Below, one piece after another: positions 6,979-15,258 of a DNA stretch of 64,000 nt. The notes under the pieces were generated by a model that saw only the letters and a list, made by a program, of their open reading frames with translations, did not search any database and was not told the DNA's origin. The stretch comes from Natranaeroarchaeum sulfidigenes (GTDB taxonomy: Archaea; Halobacteriota; Halobacteria; Halobacteriales; Natronoarchaeaceae): positions 1,302,001 through 1,366,000 of the forward strand of contig NZ_CP064786.1 of the NCBI RefSeq assembly GCF_017094485.1, given 5' to 3'. Each line of letters begins with the position of its first letter. Position 1 is the first letter of the stretch. A program made the position numbers and the translations under genes.

Positions 6979-8652
6979 TCAGCGCTCGTAGATTCGTGCC
7001 TCATACGGGCGTAGCTCGATCTCGTCGTTCTGTTCGTCCGGGAGATCAGGATAGTTCCCGAGGAGCAGGTTCGCGTCTTCGACCGGTAGCTCGACTGTCG
7101 GTTCGCCCTCGAAGAAGTTACAGACGACGAGTAGTGCCTCCTCGTCGAGCGTTCGCCGATAGGCGTACACGTCGTCGTGGTCGGGAAGAAGTAGTTCGTA
7201 CTCGCCGTACACGAAGACCTCCCGCTCCTCACGCAGGTCTATCAGTTCCCGGTAGTACTGCCAGATCGAGTCCCCGTCGGCGCGAGCCGCTTCGACGTTG
7301 ATCTCGGTGTAGTTGTCGTTGACGTGGATCCATGGCTCACCGTCGGTAAACCCGGCGTACTCTGAGTCGTCCCACTGCATCGGCGTCCGCGCGTTGTCAC
7401 GGCTCCGGGCTTCGAGCAGGGGACGAACGTCCTCGAAGGACTCGCCGCGATCTCTGGCCGCGTTGAGGAAGTTTTTGGATTCGACGTCCCGAACTTTTTC
7501 GGGGTCCTCGAAGGTGGTGTTGGTCATGCCGATCTCTTGACCCTGGAAGACGAACGGCGTCCCTTGCAGGGTAAAGAGGAACGTGGCGAGCATCTTCGCG
7601 GACTCCTCGCGATACTCGCCGTCGTCACCAAATCGGGAGACTGCGCGGGGCTGGTCGTGGTTGTCAAGATAGAGGCAGTTCCAGCCGTCCTCGGCCATCA
7701 CGGTCTGCCAGTCGTGGAGGCTCGATCTGAGTTCGTCGAGGTCGAGCTCGACGACGTCCCACTTTCCTCCCTCGCCCACGTCGGCGTGGACGTGCTCGAA
7801 GTGGATGATCATCGACAGCGGGCCGTCCTCACCGACGTAGGGTTCTGCATCCTCGGCCGTCATCCCGCCAGCCATCTCACCGACGGTCATCACGTCGTAG
7901 TTCGAGAGGACGCGCTCGTTCATCTCGTCGAGGTACTCCCCCAGACGTGGGCCGTCGGCGAAGTGTTCGGTACCGATCGTCGGGGTCCCGGTCTCGCCGT
8001 CGGGAAGCCCTTCGGTTTTGGAGATGAGGTTGATGACGTCCATTCGGAAGCCGTCGATCCCCTTGTCCAGCCACCACGTCATCATATCGAAGATGTCATC
8101 ACGAACGTCGGGGTTGCGCCAGTTGAGGTCGGGCTGTTTCTCGTCGAAGAGGTGGAGATACCACGCCTCGCGTTCGTCGTCCCAGCTCCAGGCCGGACCA
8201 CCGAAAAAGGACTCCCAGTTGTTCGGTGGCTCCTCCGGGTCGCCCTCGCGCCAGTAGTAGTAATCCTCGTACTCGGGATCGCCCCGACGCGAGCGCTGGA
8301 ACCACTCGTGTTCGTCCGAGGTGTGGTTCACCACCAAGTCCATGATCAGTCGGATATCCCGGTCGTGGAGTTCCTCCAGCAGGCGCTCCCAGTCGTTCAC
8401 CGTGCCGTACTCCGGATGGATCGACCGGTAGTCAGCGATGTCGTAGCCGTTGTCGGCCATCGGCGACTCGTAGACCGGATTCAGCCAGACCACATCGACG
8501 CCGAGCGCATCGAGGTAGTCGACTTTCTCGATAATGCCGGGGATATCACCGACACCATCGCCGTTCGAGTCGTTGAAACTCTGCGGGTAGATCTGATACA
8601 CTACTGCCTCTTTCCACCACTCACGATCGGTCGATCGGCTGGTTGAATTCAT
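6979..8652 (-). CDS. GH13 alpha-glucosidase / oligo-1,6-glucosidase-like (copy 2)
   Basis: The 557-residue paralogue of copy 1 carries the same catalytic residues (Asp205 in GFRMDV, Glu259 in TVGEM, Asp333 in NHDQPR). It differs by a short insertion near residues 220-231, in the loop before the acid/base, which may alter substrate choice. The ATG at 8652 is preferred over a long upstream extension because the family opening EWWKEAVVYQIYP follows after ten residues and a TATA box (8674-8685) is correctly spaced. The gene lies immediately upstream of copy 1 on the same strand. Cytoplasmic, no signal peptide. Confidence 0.9.
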   Translation of the reverse strand: MNSTSRSTDREWWKEAVVYQIYPQSFNDSNGDGVGDIPGIIEKVDYLDALGVDVVWLNPVYESPMADNGYDIADYRSIHPEYGTVNDWERLLEELHDRDIRLIMDLVVNHTSDEHEWFQRSRRGDPEYEDYYYWREGDPEEPPNNWESFFGGPAWSWDDEREAWYLHLFDEKQPDLNWRNPDVRDDIFDMMTWWLDKGIDGFRMDVINLISKTEGLPDGETGTPTIGTEHFADGPRLGEYLDEMNERVLSNYDVMTVGEMAGGMTAEDAEPYVGEDGPLSMIIHFEHVHADVGEGGKWDVVELDLDELRSSLHDWQTVMAEDGWNCLYLDNHDQPRAVSRFGDDGEYREESAKMLATFLFTLQGTPFVFQGQEIGMTNTTFEDPEKVRDVESKNFLNAARDRGESFEDVRPLLEARSRDNARTPMQWDDSEYAGFTDGEPWIHVNDNYTEINVEAARADGDSIWQYYRELIDLREEREVFVYGEYELLLPDHDDVYAYRRTLDEEALLVVCNFFEGEPTVELPVEDANLLLGNYPDLPDEQNDEIELRPYEARIYER

Positions 8653-8673
8653 TGCCGTCAACTGCGTGGCACA

Positions 8674-8685
8674 CCAATAAAAAGG
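8674..8685 (-). promoter_or_regulatory. TATA box of alpha-glucosidase copy 2
   Basis: Minus-strand CCTTTTTATTGG lies 22-33 nt upstream of the ATG at 8652. The spacing indicates a leaderless transcript and supports the chosen start. Confidence 0.5.
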
Positions 8686-8800
8686 AGGAGGGTAACTACT
8701 GAGGGTGTTGTAAACTAGTACTTCCTGATCGAGCGCCGAGGTCCATTGAGAGCGACACTGGACAGAACTGCTTAAGTTAGCCCGTCGGAAACGTTCGGGT

Positions 8801-9085
8801 ATGAGTGATGCCGACGAAAATTCCGAGGAGGGTGAACTCGCAGTCGACAAGAACCCGACAAAGACGGATGTCCCATACGGTGAAGCCTCCGGCGACGCGG
8901 ACTTCGAGGAGCCAGAGCCGACATCCGGAACCGCAGAATCCAATGAGGGACGGGAAGTCGACGCTGCCGTAGACGAGCGGACGACTGCCCCGCAGAGCGC
9001 GTACAGTAATCGTCAGGTGCTGATCGGCGGTCTAATTACTGCGGTAGGGCTGGTTCTCGTGTTCGGCGTGCCGCTGTTGTTCTGA
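8801..9085 (+). CDS. Acidic tail-anchored protein of unknown function
   Basis: A 94-residue protein with a very acidic, probably disordered N-terminal two thirds (rich in Asp, Glu, Ser, Thr) and one C-terminal transmembrane helix (about 72-93, LIGGLITAVGLVLVFGVPLL). This layout suggests a cytoplasmic acidic tail fixed to the membrane. It is divergent from alpha-glucosidase copy 2, with about 148 bp between. Comparable short DUF proteins occur in haloarchaea; no function is known to me. Confidence 0.65.
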   Translation: MSDADENSEEGELAVDKNPTKTDVPYGEASGDADFEEPEPTSGTAESNEGREVDAAVDERTTAPQSAYSNRQVLIGGLITAVGLVLVFGVPLLF

Positions 9086-9126
9086 GCGCGCCGTCACGTC
9101 GTCATCTCACGTTCCCGTTCGAGTCG

Positions 9127-9483
9127 CTAGCAGCCGATCACCAGTGAATCCGGTATCGACTCGACGTGTGTATACAGTGCTTCGAACACGATGGCAACTT
9201 CCCCGAACCGAGGGCCACGCTCGGCCACGAATGGGTCTGCTTCCCACTCGATGAAACCGTGTTCCGCCAGCACTGGGAGGTGTTTGTGGTACAGTTCCAG
9301 TCGTAACTCCTTCGGATCGGGGGATGCGTTCGGATTGACGGCGCTCTCCGGTAACGGGACTGATCCGTCCGCATCGAGTAGCGAGGTGACGATCTGGCGG
9401 CGTGGTTCGGCGTCGAGAACCGAAAATACGTCGTTCCACTTCTCGATTACACGCCGTCCGTTGTTGAACCGGGTCCCACTCAT
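9127..9483 (-). CDS. Haloarchaeal winged-helix protein (DUF7344-type), putative regulator
   Basis: The 118-residue protein contains WNDVFSVLDAEPRRQIVTSLL followed by a helical recognition region and LYHKHLPVLAEHGFIEWE, the layout of the haloarchaeal winged-helix domain I know as DUF7344. Such proteins are presumed DNA-binding regulators. The start at 9483 (MSGTRFNNGR) is chosen because the upstream in-frame extension runs through AT-rich non-coding-like sequence. It lies directly downstream of the large glycosidase gene in the same direction, separated by about 138 bp. Confidence 0.65.
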   Translation of the reverse strand: MSGTRFNNGRRVIEKWNDVFSVLDAEPRRQIVTSLLDADGSVPLPESAVNPNASPDPKELRLELYHKHLPVLAEHGFIEWEADPFVAERGPRFGEVAIVFEALYTHVESIPDSLVIGC

Positions 9484-9621
9484 ACGCGTACCGTACGTGA
9501 TCACCATATAAAGTATTGAGTGAGTAACACGACACACAGTGAGTGGTAGTAATCGACTACCTACCGCTTTATTACTGGAAAATATTTTTATCAACTTCTG
9601 TGGGATTGTCCTCAGGTGGTA

Positions 9622-12027
9622 TCAGATGGTCCGTGAGAACACAACCGCTTCGCTGTCATCGAGTGTGAGTTGTTCACTGGCATCATCGACGTCGACTGTG
9701 GGAGTCGCCAGTGCAACCTCCCAGCCTCTCTCACTTACTTCGGCGAGTTCGGTCGGCGTGACCGTTGCGGGACGTCCCTCCATGTTGGCGACGAACAACA
9801 GCTCTTCGCTCCCGTCCGGCGCACTTCGGCATCCGTAGTAGACGACCGACTGGTCCGTCGGGTGGCGGTAGTCGAAGACTTCTCCGTCCGCAAGCGTCTC
9901 GCGCAACCACGGCCGCTCGTGACGGAACTCGCGGACGCGCAAGTCAAACGCCGTTCGATCTGCGTCCTGGTCCTCCTCGTAGTGGCTGAGATTCGCGAAC
10001 TCCGCAACGTCACGCATCCAGGCGAGTGCGTACGATTCGAGGTCCCCGGGCCCGAGCGGTCCATCTCCCAATGGTGGGTTCGTCGCATCAAGCAGTGGCG
10101 CAAGCTCGTCGAGGTCGTAGTCGACCGCCTCGCCCATCGCCGCGAGGGTGTGGCCGAAATCGCGGAGTCCGTCGAGGGTCTCGAAACCAAGCTCCTTGAG
10201 GCGGGTGAACTGCTCCGAATCCGTGAACGCCTCCTCCGTGACGTACCAGTCGACGAAGTACGCCCCGTTGGCGACGACCTTGACGTTCCAGGTGTCGTCG
10301 GTGTCGCGGACGAAGTACCACGGTGCACGGGCGTTAGCATGTGTGAAGTCCATCGGGACGCCCGGCAGGAAACAGTACATCAACATATTGGAGGCGGGAT
10401 TGTCGTAGGCTCGCTCAATCGTTCCCCGGAGGGTGTCGGAAAGGTAGGGGTTCTCCTGGGTGGCGTCCCACTCCTCGCCGACCTCGACCTGTGCGCCGCG
10501 GCGCATGGTATCGTGATTGGCGACGCCCGAGATCCAGTGATCGCCCATGTCGGCGAGTTCCTCGACGCGCCACCACTTGCTTGCCCAGAAGGTGAGGATG
10601 GCTGGCGTATTGTGTGCGAACGTAACTGGCCCCCACTGGAACGAGTGGGGATGTTCTTCGATTAGTTCGCGATACGTGGAGGCGAGTTCCCAATCCTCCT
10701 CCGGCCAGGGACGACCGTCCTCGTAAATCATCCACGGCCGGTACTCGGTCCCAGCGACAACCTGCGTCACCTCGTCCATCGCTGCGAGGTACTCGTCGTC
10801 GTGATACTCCTCTTCTGTTTCTGGGTCCCAGTATGTGAAATCCTGCGCGCCGTCGACACGGATCCCGTCCGCCCCCCAGTTCATCTTGCGACGCTGGAGT
10901 TCCAGCAGGATCGCGCGCACGGTCGGGTGGCGGTAATCGAGTTCCTGTCCGTACATCCCCGGCCCCTCGAAGAAGTAGTCGTTGAGGAGGGGGATCGCAC
11001 CGTCATCGGCGTGACCGAGCGCAATATCGAAGACGACTCGCATGGGCTCGGGCATTCCGTGGAGCGTCGCGATGAAATCGACAAGTTCGTCGGGACGACC
11101 CGTTTCGAGTACCCCGGGGTTGACCGCCGAGAAGCCCGATATGACGATGTCGTACCCCCAGTTGACCATGTTCGGCGAGCGTGTGGTGATCTCGATCTCG
11201 TTTACCTCGTCGGACAGGTCTCCCTCGATCTCGAAGTGATCCGGCTGGTACTCGCCCTCGGTTATCGGCGCGATCGGCATCACCTGCACGCCGTCGTAGC
11301 CTGCGAAGTTCTGCTCCATGGGCGTCAGCTCCTCGCCTTCGCGCTGTTTGCGCGCAATCTCCTCGTAACGACGTGTGAGCCCGGCGAGCGATCCCTTTGC
11401 CGATGCTGTGCCGGGATGCAGTTCGAGCAGGTTGGTCGCCGGGTCGACGCGTGGAAGCCCGTCGTGCTCGCTCGTCGCGATCGGCTCGTCCTCGTTGCCC
11501 AGTGACTCGAAGTACTCGCGGTCCGCCCGTTCCGTGTCGAGCGCATCGATATCGTACAGCTCCGCGGGCGCGTACGCGCCGAACGGAACCGAGTACGCAA
11601 GTGGATCCTGAATCGTCTCCCAGCCACCGTCGGTCTCGTATGTGAGGCGGTACAGCGACCCGAGCGAGTCCCGGGTGCCCGCCTGTACTCCCTCGACGGC
11701 GGCCCAGGTGTACTCACCTTCACGCTGCGTCGGGACGCGCTCGTGGCGGAACCTGCTGGTTGCCTCCTCTGCCCCCGGATCAACCTCCTCGACTGGCGTG
11801 AACAGCTCCAGATAGACGTTCTCCGGCTCGATATCATCGTCGAGCAGCTCCGGTGTCCAGAAGCCAAACTCGGCGATATCTCCATCGAGATGTGCGCCGA
11901 GGCGTTCAACGATCGCTTTCGCGGCATCGAACGGGTCATCGGGTGCCGCCAGCTGCTCCGCGGTCCATTCACAGAGCCGTTTCGTCCGGGTGTCGTGTAC
12001 CGTACAGGTAGTTGTGTTCTCGCTCAT
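9622..12027 (-). CDS. GH13-related glycosidase, probable glucosylglycerol hydrolase (GghA-like)
   Basis: The 801-residue protein has a beta-rich N-terminal domain (about 50-240) and a distant GH13 barrel. Readable catalytic signatures are VVFDIALGHADDG (region I), GADGIRVDGAQDF with probable nucleophile Asp392, MIYEDGRPW with probable acid/base Glu436, and GVANHDTMRRG with Asp506. The pattern resembles glucosylglycerol hydrolases, which degrade the compatible solute glucosylglycerol, rather than amylases. The assignment is from memory of the family and needs comparison. There is no signal peptide. Neighbours are other GH13 enzymes and a winged-helix protein, so glucoside turnover is the likely theme. 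Confidence 0.65.
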   Translation of the reverse strand: MSENTTTCTVHDTRTKRLCEWTAEQLAAPDDPFDAAKAIVERLGAHLDGDIAEFGFWTPELLDDDIEPENVYLELFTPVEEVDPGAEEATSRFRHERVPTQREGEYTWAAVEGVQAGTRDSLGSLYRLTYETDGGWETIQDPLAYSVPFGAYAPAELYDIDALDTERADREYFESLGNEDEPIATSEHDGLPRVDPATNLLELHPGTASAKGSLAGLTRRYEEIARKQREGEELTPMEQNFAGYDGVQVMPIAPITEGEYQPDHFEIEGDLSDEVNEIEITTRSPNMVNWGYDIVISGFSAVNPGVLETGRPDELVDFIATLHGMPEPMRVVFDIALGHADDGAIPLLNDYFFEGPGMYGQELDYRHPTVRAILLELQRRKMNWGADGIRVDGAQDFTYWDPETEEEYHDDEYLAAMDEVTQVVAGTEYRPWMIYEDGRPWPEEDWELASTYRELIEEHPHSFQWGPVTFAHNTPAILTFWASKWWRVEELADMGDHWISGVANHDTMRRGAQVEVGEEWDATQENPYLSDTLRGTIERAYDNPASNMLMYCFLPGVPMDFTHANARAPWYFVRDTDDTWNVKVVANGAYFVDWYVTEEAFTDSEQFTRLKELGFETLDGLRDFGHTLAAMGEAVDYDLDELAPLLDATNPPLGDGPLGPGDLESYALAWMRDVAEFANLSHYEEDQDADRTAFDLRVREFRHERPWLRETLADGEVFDYRHPTDQSVVYYGCRSAPDGSEELLFVANMEGRPATVTPTELAEVSERGWEVALATPTVDVDDASEQLTLDDSEAVVFSRTI

Positions 12028-12201
12028 GATGTCCTCCGTCGGTGGGGCACAAGGGGCAATCGAATAGTCGCGGTCACAGATGAGTGCGCCTTATCCGACT
12101 CCAGCCCACCGACTGACTACTACTTACATATGTTGTAACAGGTGTTGATAATACTTTGCGGTCTGCACGCTGACTGGTTAGTCAGCCGACACCCAGACCG
12201 C
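12028..12201. other. Intergenic region between the large glycosidase and crcB, with hairpin
   Basis: No gene is seen. A perfect stem-loop GCTGACT-GGTT-AGTCAGC at 12169-12186 lies just after the crcB stop on the minus strand and could end or stabilise the crcB transcript. The rest contains the promoter of the glycosidase gene, with no clear operator. Confidence 0.4.
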
Positions 12202-12549
12202 CTACAGCTGGATGAGCATCGCCGCGAGACCAAGCGCGGCGAGGCTACAGACGAGATTCCCGACGACGTGGAGTGCGGCCGTCCAGCGTCGGCCCTGTTC
12301 CCAGAGGTCGACCGCAGCAAACGAAAACGAGGAAAAGGTTGTAAACGACCCGCACGCGCCAACACCGACGAACAGCATGGCACCTTCACCCGCGCCGCCG
12401 AACGCGACCAGTCCGAGGACGAAACTGCCGACGACGTTTACGACCAGCGTTGCCCACGGGAACCGATCTGCTGGGAGGGCCTCACTGACCGCGTAGCGGA
12501 GGACTGCACCGATCGCTCCGCCGGTGCCAAGCAGGTATGCCGCCTCCAT
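12202..12549 (-). CDS. crcB: Fluoride efflux channel Fluc/CrcB, subunit B
   Basis: A 115-residue four-helix membrane protein of the Fluc family, which exports fluoride as an antiparallel dual-topology dimer. Family motifs seen are GAIGAVLRY, the WATLVVNVVGSFVLG helix with its conserved Asn, and FTTFSSFSF, the Phe/Thr/Ser stretch lining the ion path. Its ATG follows directly on the TAG of the upstream crcB gene with no gap, so the two are translated from one message and probably pair as a heterodimer. Confidence 0.92.
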   Translation of the reverse strand: MEAAYLLGTGGAIGAVLRYAVSEALPADRFPWATLVVNVVGSFVLGLVAFGGAGEGAMLFVGVGACGSFTTFSSFSFAAVDLWEQGRRWTAALHVVGNLVCSLAALGLAAMLIQL

Positions 12550-12948
12550 CTACGCCACCTCCACCCGCGGCACGATTGCTCTGGTCACGAAGACACGGCC
12601 GAGCAGGACCGCCGCGAAGCCGCTTGCATAACTGGCGAGAACATACGCGAGTCCGACGACTGGATCGACAGAAATCACGTCGAATACGAACGTACTGAAC
12701 GTCGTAAACGAGGAGAGAAAGCCGGTCCCGAACACGAACTTCGACCTGTCCGAGAGCGCGCCGATGGTTGACGCCTCATAAAGGATCACGGCGAGTGCGA
12801 AGCTTCCGAGCACGTTGACGAGGAAGGTCGCACCAAGCGTTGATGGAACGATTAGCTCGATGAAATACCGCAGGTTCGACCCGGCAAACCCGCCGACGGC
12901 GATCAACAGAAGCGTTTCGACTCTGACGAGGGGGTGCGTGCCTGACAT
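12550..12948 (-). CDS. crcB: Fluoride efflux channel Fluc/CrcB, subunit A
   Basis: A 132-residue membrane protein with the same four-helix plan: GGFAGSNLRYFIE, a TFLVNVLGSFALAV helix and the pore motif FTTFSTFVFD. It is the first gene of the crcB pair; the second starts at the next base after its stop. Two consecutive, diverged crcB genes usually encode single-topology halves that form an obligate heterodimer, in contrast to single-gene dual-topology Fluc. I saw no fluoride-riboswitch-like fold upstream. Confidence 0.92.
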   Translation of the reverse strand: MSGTHPLVRVETLLLIAVGGFAGSNLRYFIELIVPSTLGATFLVNVLGSFALAVILYEASTIGALSDRSKFVFGTGFLSSFTTFSTFVFDVISVDPVVGLAYVLASYASGFAAVLLGRVFVTRAIVPRVEVA

Positions 12949-13066
12949 AGCTGTGGTGGATGTAGACAGGAGTCATCAGCCGGCGGGTGCCAGCGGTTGG
13001 GTCAGGCGGACTCCATCGCCCAGTACGGAAAGAACGGGGAGAGAACGGCTAATAAATCTGTTTGTC

Positions 13067-15007
13067 TTACTCCGCCGGAACGACAACGACGTCCTCGACA
13101 AGGACGTCAGCGTCGGCCGCGTCGACGTCTTCGCCGGAAAGCAGGTTCTCGGAGCCGACGGGTTCGTCCACCGAGACCGCCTCGGTGTCAGGACCGAAGT
13201 TCAGCACGACGACGACGCGTTCTCCGTCCTGTTCGCGCGCGTAGGCGACAACGCCCTCGTGAGAGGCCTCACTCTCGACTTCTTCGTAGGCCGCATCGTA
13301 GCTAAGCGGTGCGAGTTCGTCGCGGGCGGTCACCAGATCGTGGTAGTGCTCTCGAAGGTCTTCGTCGGCCTCGTGCCAGTCGACCTTCTCGCGGCGAGTC
13401 TCCTCGCCGATCTCCTGTCCGGCGTACAGCAGTGGGATACCGGGCAGCGTAAAGAGCGCGCCGGCGGCGGCTTTGGCCTGGGTCTTGCCACACTCTTCGG
13501 CGTAGCGGCTCTCGTCGTGGTTCTCCATGTAGAGCAAGAACGCGGCGTGGTCCGGGAAGCCAGTGCGCGCGCGGTTCTCGATGGCGTCGGTGATCGAGGA
13601 GGCGTCCATCGCGCCGTTGCCGACCTGCCGGAGGTTGTGATACAGCGTCGTATCGAAGTGGACGTCGAAACACAGCTCGTGGAAGTCCGCGATATACGGA
13701 ATCGTCTCGTCGAGCAGGAGGAACTCCGAGTCCTCGGCTTTCACGCGGTCCCGGAGCTCCTGCCAGAAGCTCGTCGGGACGGCCCACGCCATGTCACAGC
13801 GGAAGCCATCAACCAGCGGTGCCCACTCGTCGACGGCATCGAGCAGGTGACGACGAACTTCCAGATTCTCGAAGTTGAAGTTCGCGATGTACGGCCAGTC
13901 GAAGTAGGTGCCCGGCTTGTCGTTGTCCGGGTCCTCCCACTCGTACCAGTCCCGGTACTCCGGATCGCCGATCTCGGCGCGCTTGAAGAACTCGTGCTCG
14001 CGGGCGGAGTGGTTCATCACGAGGTCAAAGAGGACCCTGATATCGTGCTCGTGACAGTCCTCGATGAACGACTCGAACTCCTCGCGGCTACCCAGGTCGT
14101 CGGCAATCGAGAAGAAGTCGACGATGTTGTAGCCGTGGTCGAAGTCGTCGTTCTGGAGCACCGGCGTCAGCCAGATACAGTCGACGCCGAAGTCGGCGAG
14201 TTCGCCGAGCCGATCCGAGAGTGCCTGAAACGTGGGTTCGTCGCCATCCGAGAAGGTACGGACGTAAATCTCGTACAGGGTGACGTCCTTGCCCCACGCC
14301 GGCGGTTCGTTGAGCCGCTCGACTGTGAGTTCGTTACCAGTCGTATCGACGGCGACCGCATCCGCAACGCTGTACGCACCGGGAGAGACGGCGACCGCGT
14401 GGAACCGGCTGTACTCGCCGATCGCTTCGACGGGAACGCGGGCGGTATGTCCCTCGACCGTGATATCGATGTCCCTCGCCGGGTCGCGGTTGTCAGCAAA
14501 GAACTCGACGTCGAGATCATCAACTGAGAGGTCGCTACCGACCGGCGGCGTCGCCTCGGCGGTGAGGACGACGTAGTCGCCATCGACGTGACCATCGAGG
14601 CGAATGCGTGGTCTGTCACCGACTCCTTCAACGCCGGTTGCAGTACCGCTTCCGCTGGCGAAGCCCGATCCGGACTGGAGACCGGAACGGAGACCGGAGC
14701 CGGACTGGAACCCGGAGCCCGATCGCGGGCCGGAGCCCGCCGGGTCGAGCAGCGGCGGACTGTACTCGGCCGGGAACGCACGAACCGTCAGTCGGTGCTC
14801 GCCATCGGGGGCGTCCAGTCCGATCGTGTACGTGCCGGGCTGGTCGGGGACGAAGGTTTCCACAGGATCGGAACCGACCGTGGCGTTGCTCTCTGCGGGC
14901 GCGTCAACGACTGACCAGCGATACGTTGCGGAGGGATCGGGATCCCTCGGTGCGAGATCGATCTCGGAGCCGACTGCCTCGAAGCGAGGCGGACCAGGAT
15001 GATGCAT
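13067..15007 (-). CDS. GH13 alpha-amylase/neopullulanase-like enzyme with beta N-domain and Ser-Gly linker
   Basis: The 646-residue protein has three parts: a PKD-like beta domain (about 1-85), a Ser-Gly-rich linker with repeats of SGSG plus an aromatic or Arg (91-125), and a second beta region (about 130-230) leading into a GH13 barrel. Catalytic residues are Asp405 (GFRCDMAWAVP), Glu434 (LLLDETIPY) and Asp498 (YMENHDESR). It likely hydrolyses alpha-1,4/1,6-glucans such as maltodextrin or cyclodextrin. No signal peptide is seen, so it is probably cytoplasmic. The start at MHHPGPPRF (15007) is preferred to an ATG two codons upstream. Confidence 0.82.
   Translation of the reverse strand: MHHPGPPRFEAVGSEIDLAPRDPDPSATYRWSVVDAPAESNATVGSDPVETFVPDQPGTYTIGLDAPDGEHRLTVRAFPAEYSPPLLDPAGSGPRSGSGFQSGSGLRSGLQSGSGFASGSGTATGVEGVGDRPRIRLDGHVDGDYVVLTAEATPPVGSDLSVDDLDVEFFADNRDPARDIDITVEGHTARVPVEAIGEYSRFHAVAVSPGAYSVADAVAVDTTGNELTVERLNEPPAWGKDVTLYEIYVRTFSDGDEPTFQALSDRLGELADFGVDCIWLTPVLQNDDFDHGYNIVDFFSIADDLGSREEFESFIEDCHEHDIRVLFDLVMNHSAREHEFFKRAEIGDPEYRDWYEWEDPDNDKPGTYFDWPYIANFNFENLEVRRHLLDAVDEWAPLVDGFRCDMAWAVPTSFWQELRDRVKAEDSEFLLLDETIPYIADFHELCFDVHFDTTLYHNLRQVGNGAMDASSITDAIENRARTGFPDHAAFLLYMENHDESRYAEECGKTQAKAAAGALFTLPGIPLLYAGQEIGEETRREKVDWHEADEDLREHYHDLVTARDELAPLSYDAAYEEVESEASHEGVVAYAREQDGERVVVVLNFGPDTEAVSVDEPVGSENLLSGEDVDAADADVLVEDVVVVPAE
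14655..14745 (-). repeat. Short tandem repeats encoding the Ser-Gly linker
   Basis: Imperfect repeats built on CCGGA-CC/CTGGA units encode repeated SGSGF, SGSGL and SGL blocks within the GH13 protein (its residues about 91-125). Such repeats can change length by slippage without shifting the frame if units are lost or gained in threes. Confidence 0.6.
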
Positions 15008-15258
15008 AATCACTTCGTTCTTTGCTCTACCCCACCTTTTATTTCCCGGTTCCCGTTTTCGTATGCACCGCGGGAGCTATACGCATATCTGTCGAGATAC
15101 GGTAGAAATATACCAGACACTAGACTTCTATTTGTCACCTGATGAAGTAGTATACCATTGAACAGGTCAATATATATCTCAGTAACGAACGGGCAACGAT
15201 CGAATGGTTTCTCAGCGTTTGTGATGTTTTATACACTTCGGCACCCATACGAAATACG
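15008..15258. promoter_or_regulatory. Divergent promoter region of the GH13 enzyme and quinone reductase
   Basis: This AT-rich gap contains, on the plus strand, GTTTTATACAC (about 15225-15235), about 25-34 nt before the quinone reductase ATG, and on the minus strand AAATAAAAGG (about 15035-15045) before the GH13 start. Both fit haloarchaeal TATA boxes. No strong dyad was recognised in between. Confidence 0.45.

Noticed and set aside
8653-8943. N-terminal extension of glucosidase copy 2 up to 8943
   Set aside because: It would overlap the TATA box and run opposite the acidic tail-anchored gene; the family opening starts at 8652.
12949-13066. Fluoride riboswitch upstream of crcB
   Set aside because: The 118-bp region shows no fluoride-aptamer pseudoknot pattern that I can recognise.
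12815-14527. Open frame of 570 codons on the plus strand opposite the GH13 gene
   Set aside because: It is antisense to an enzyme with all catalytic motifs; in GC-rich haloarchaeal genes the complementary strand stays open. No family resemblance and no promoter.
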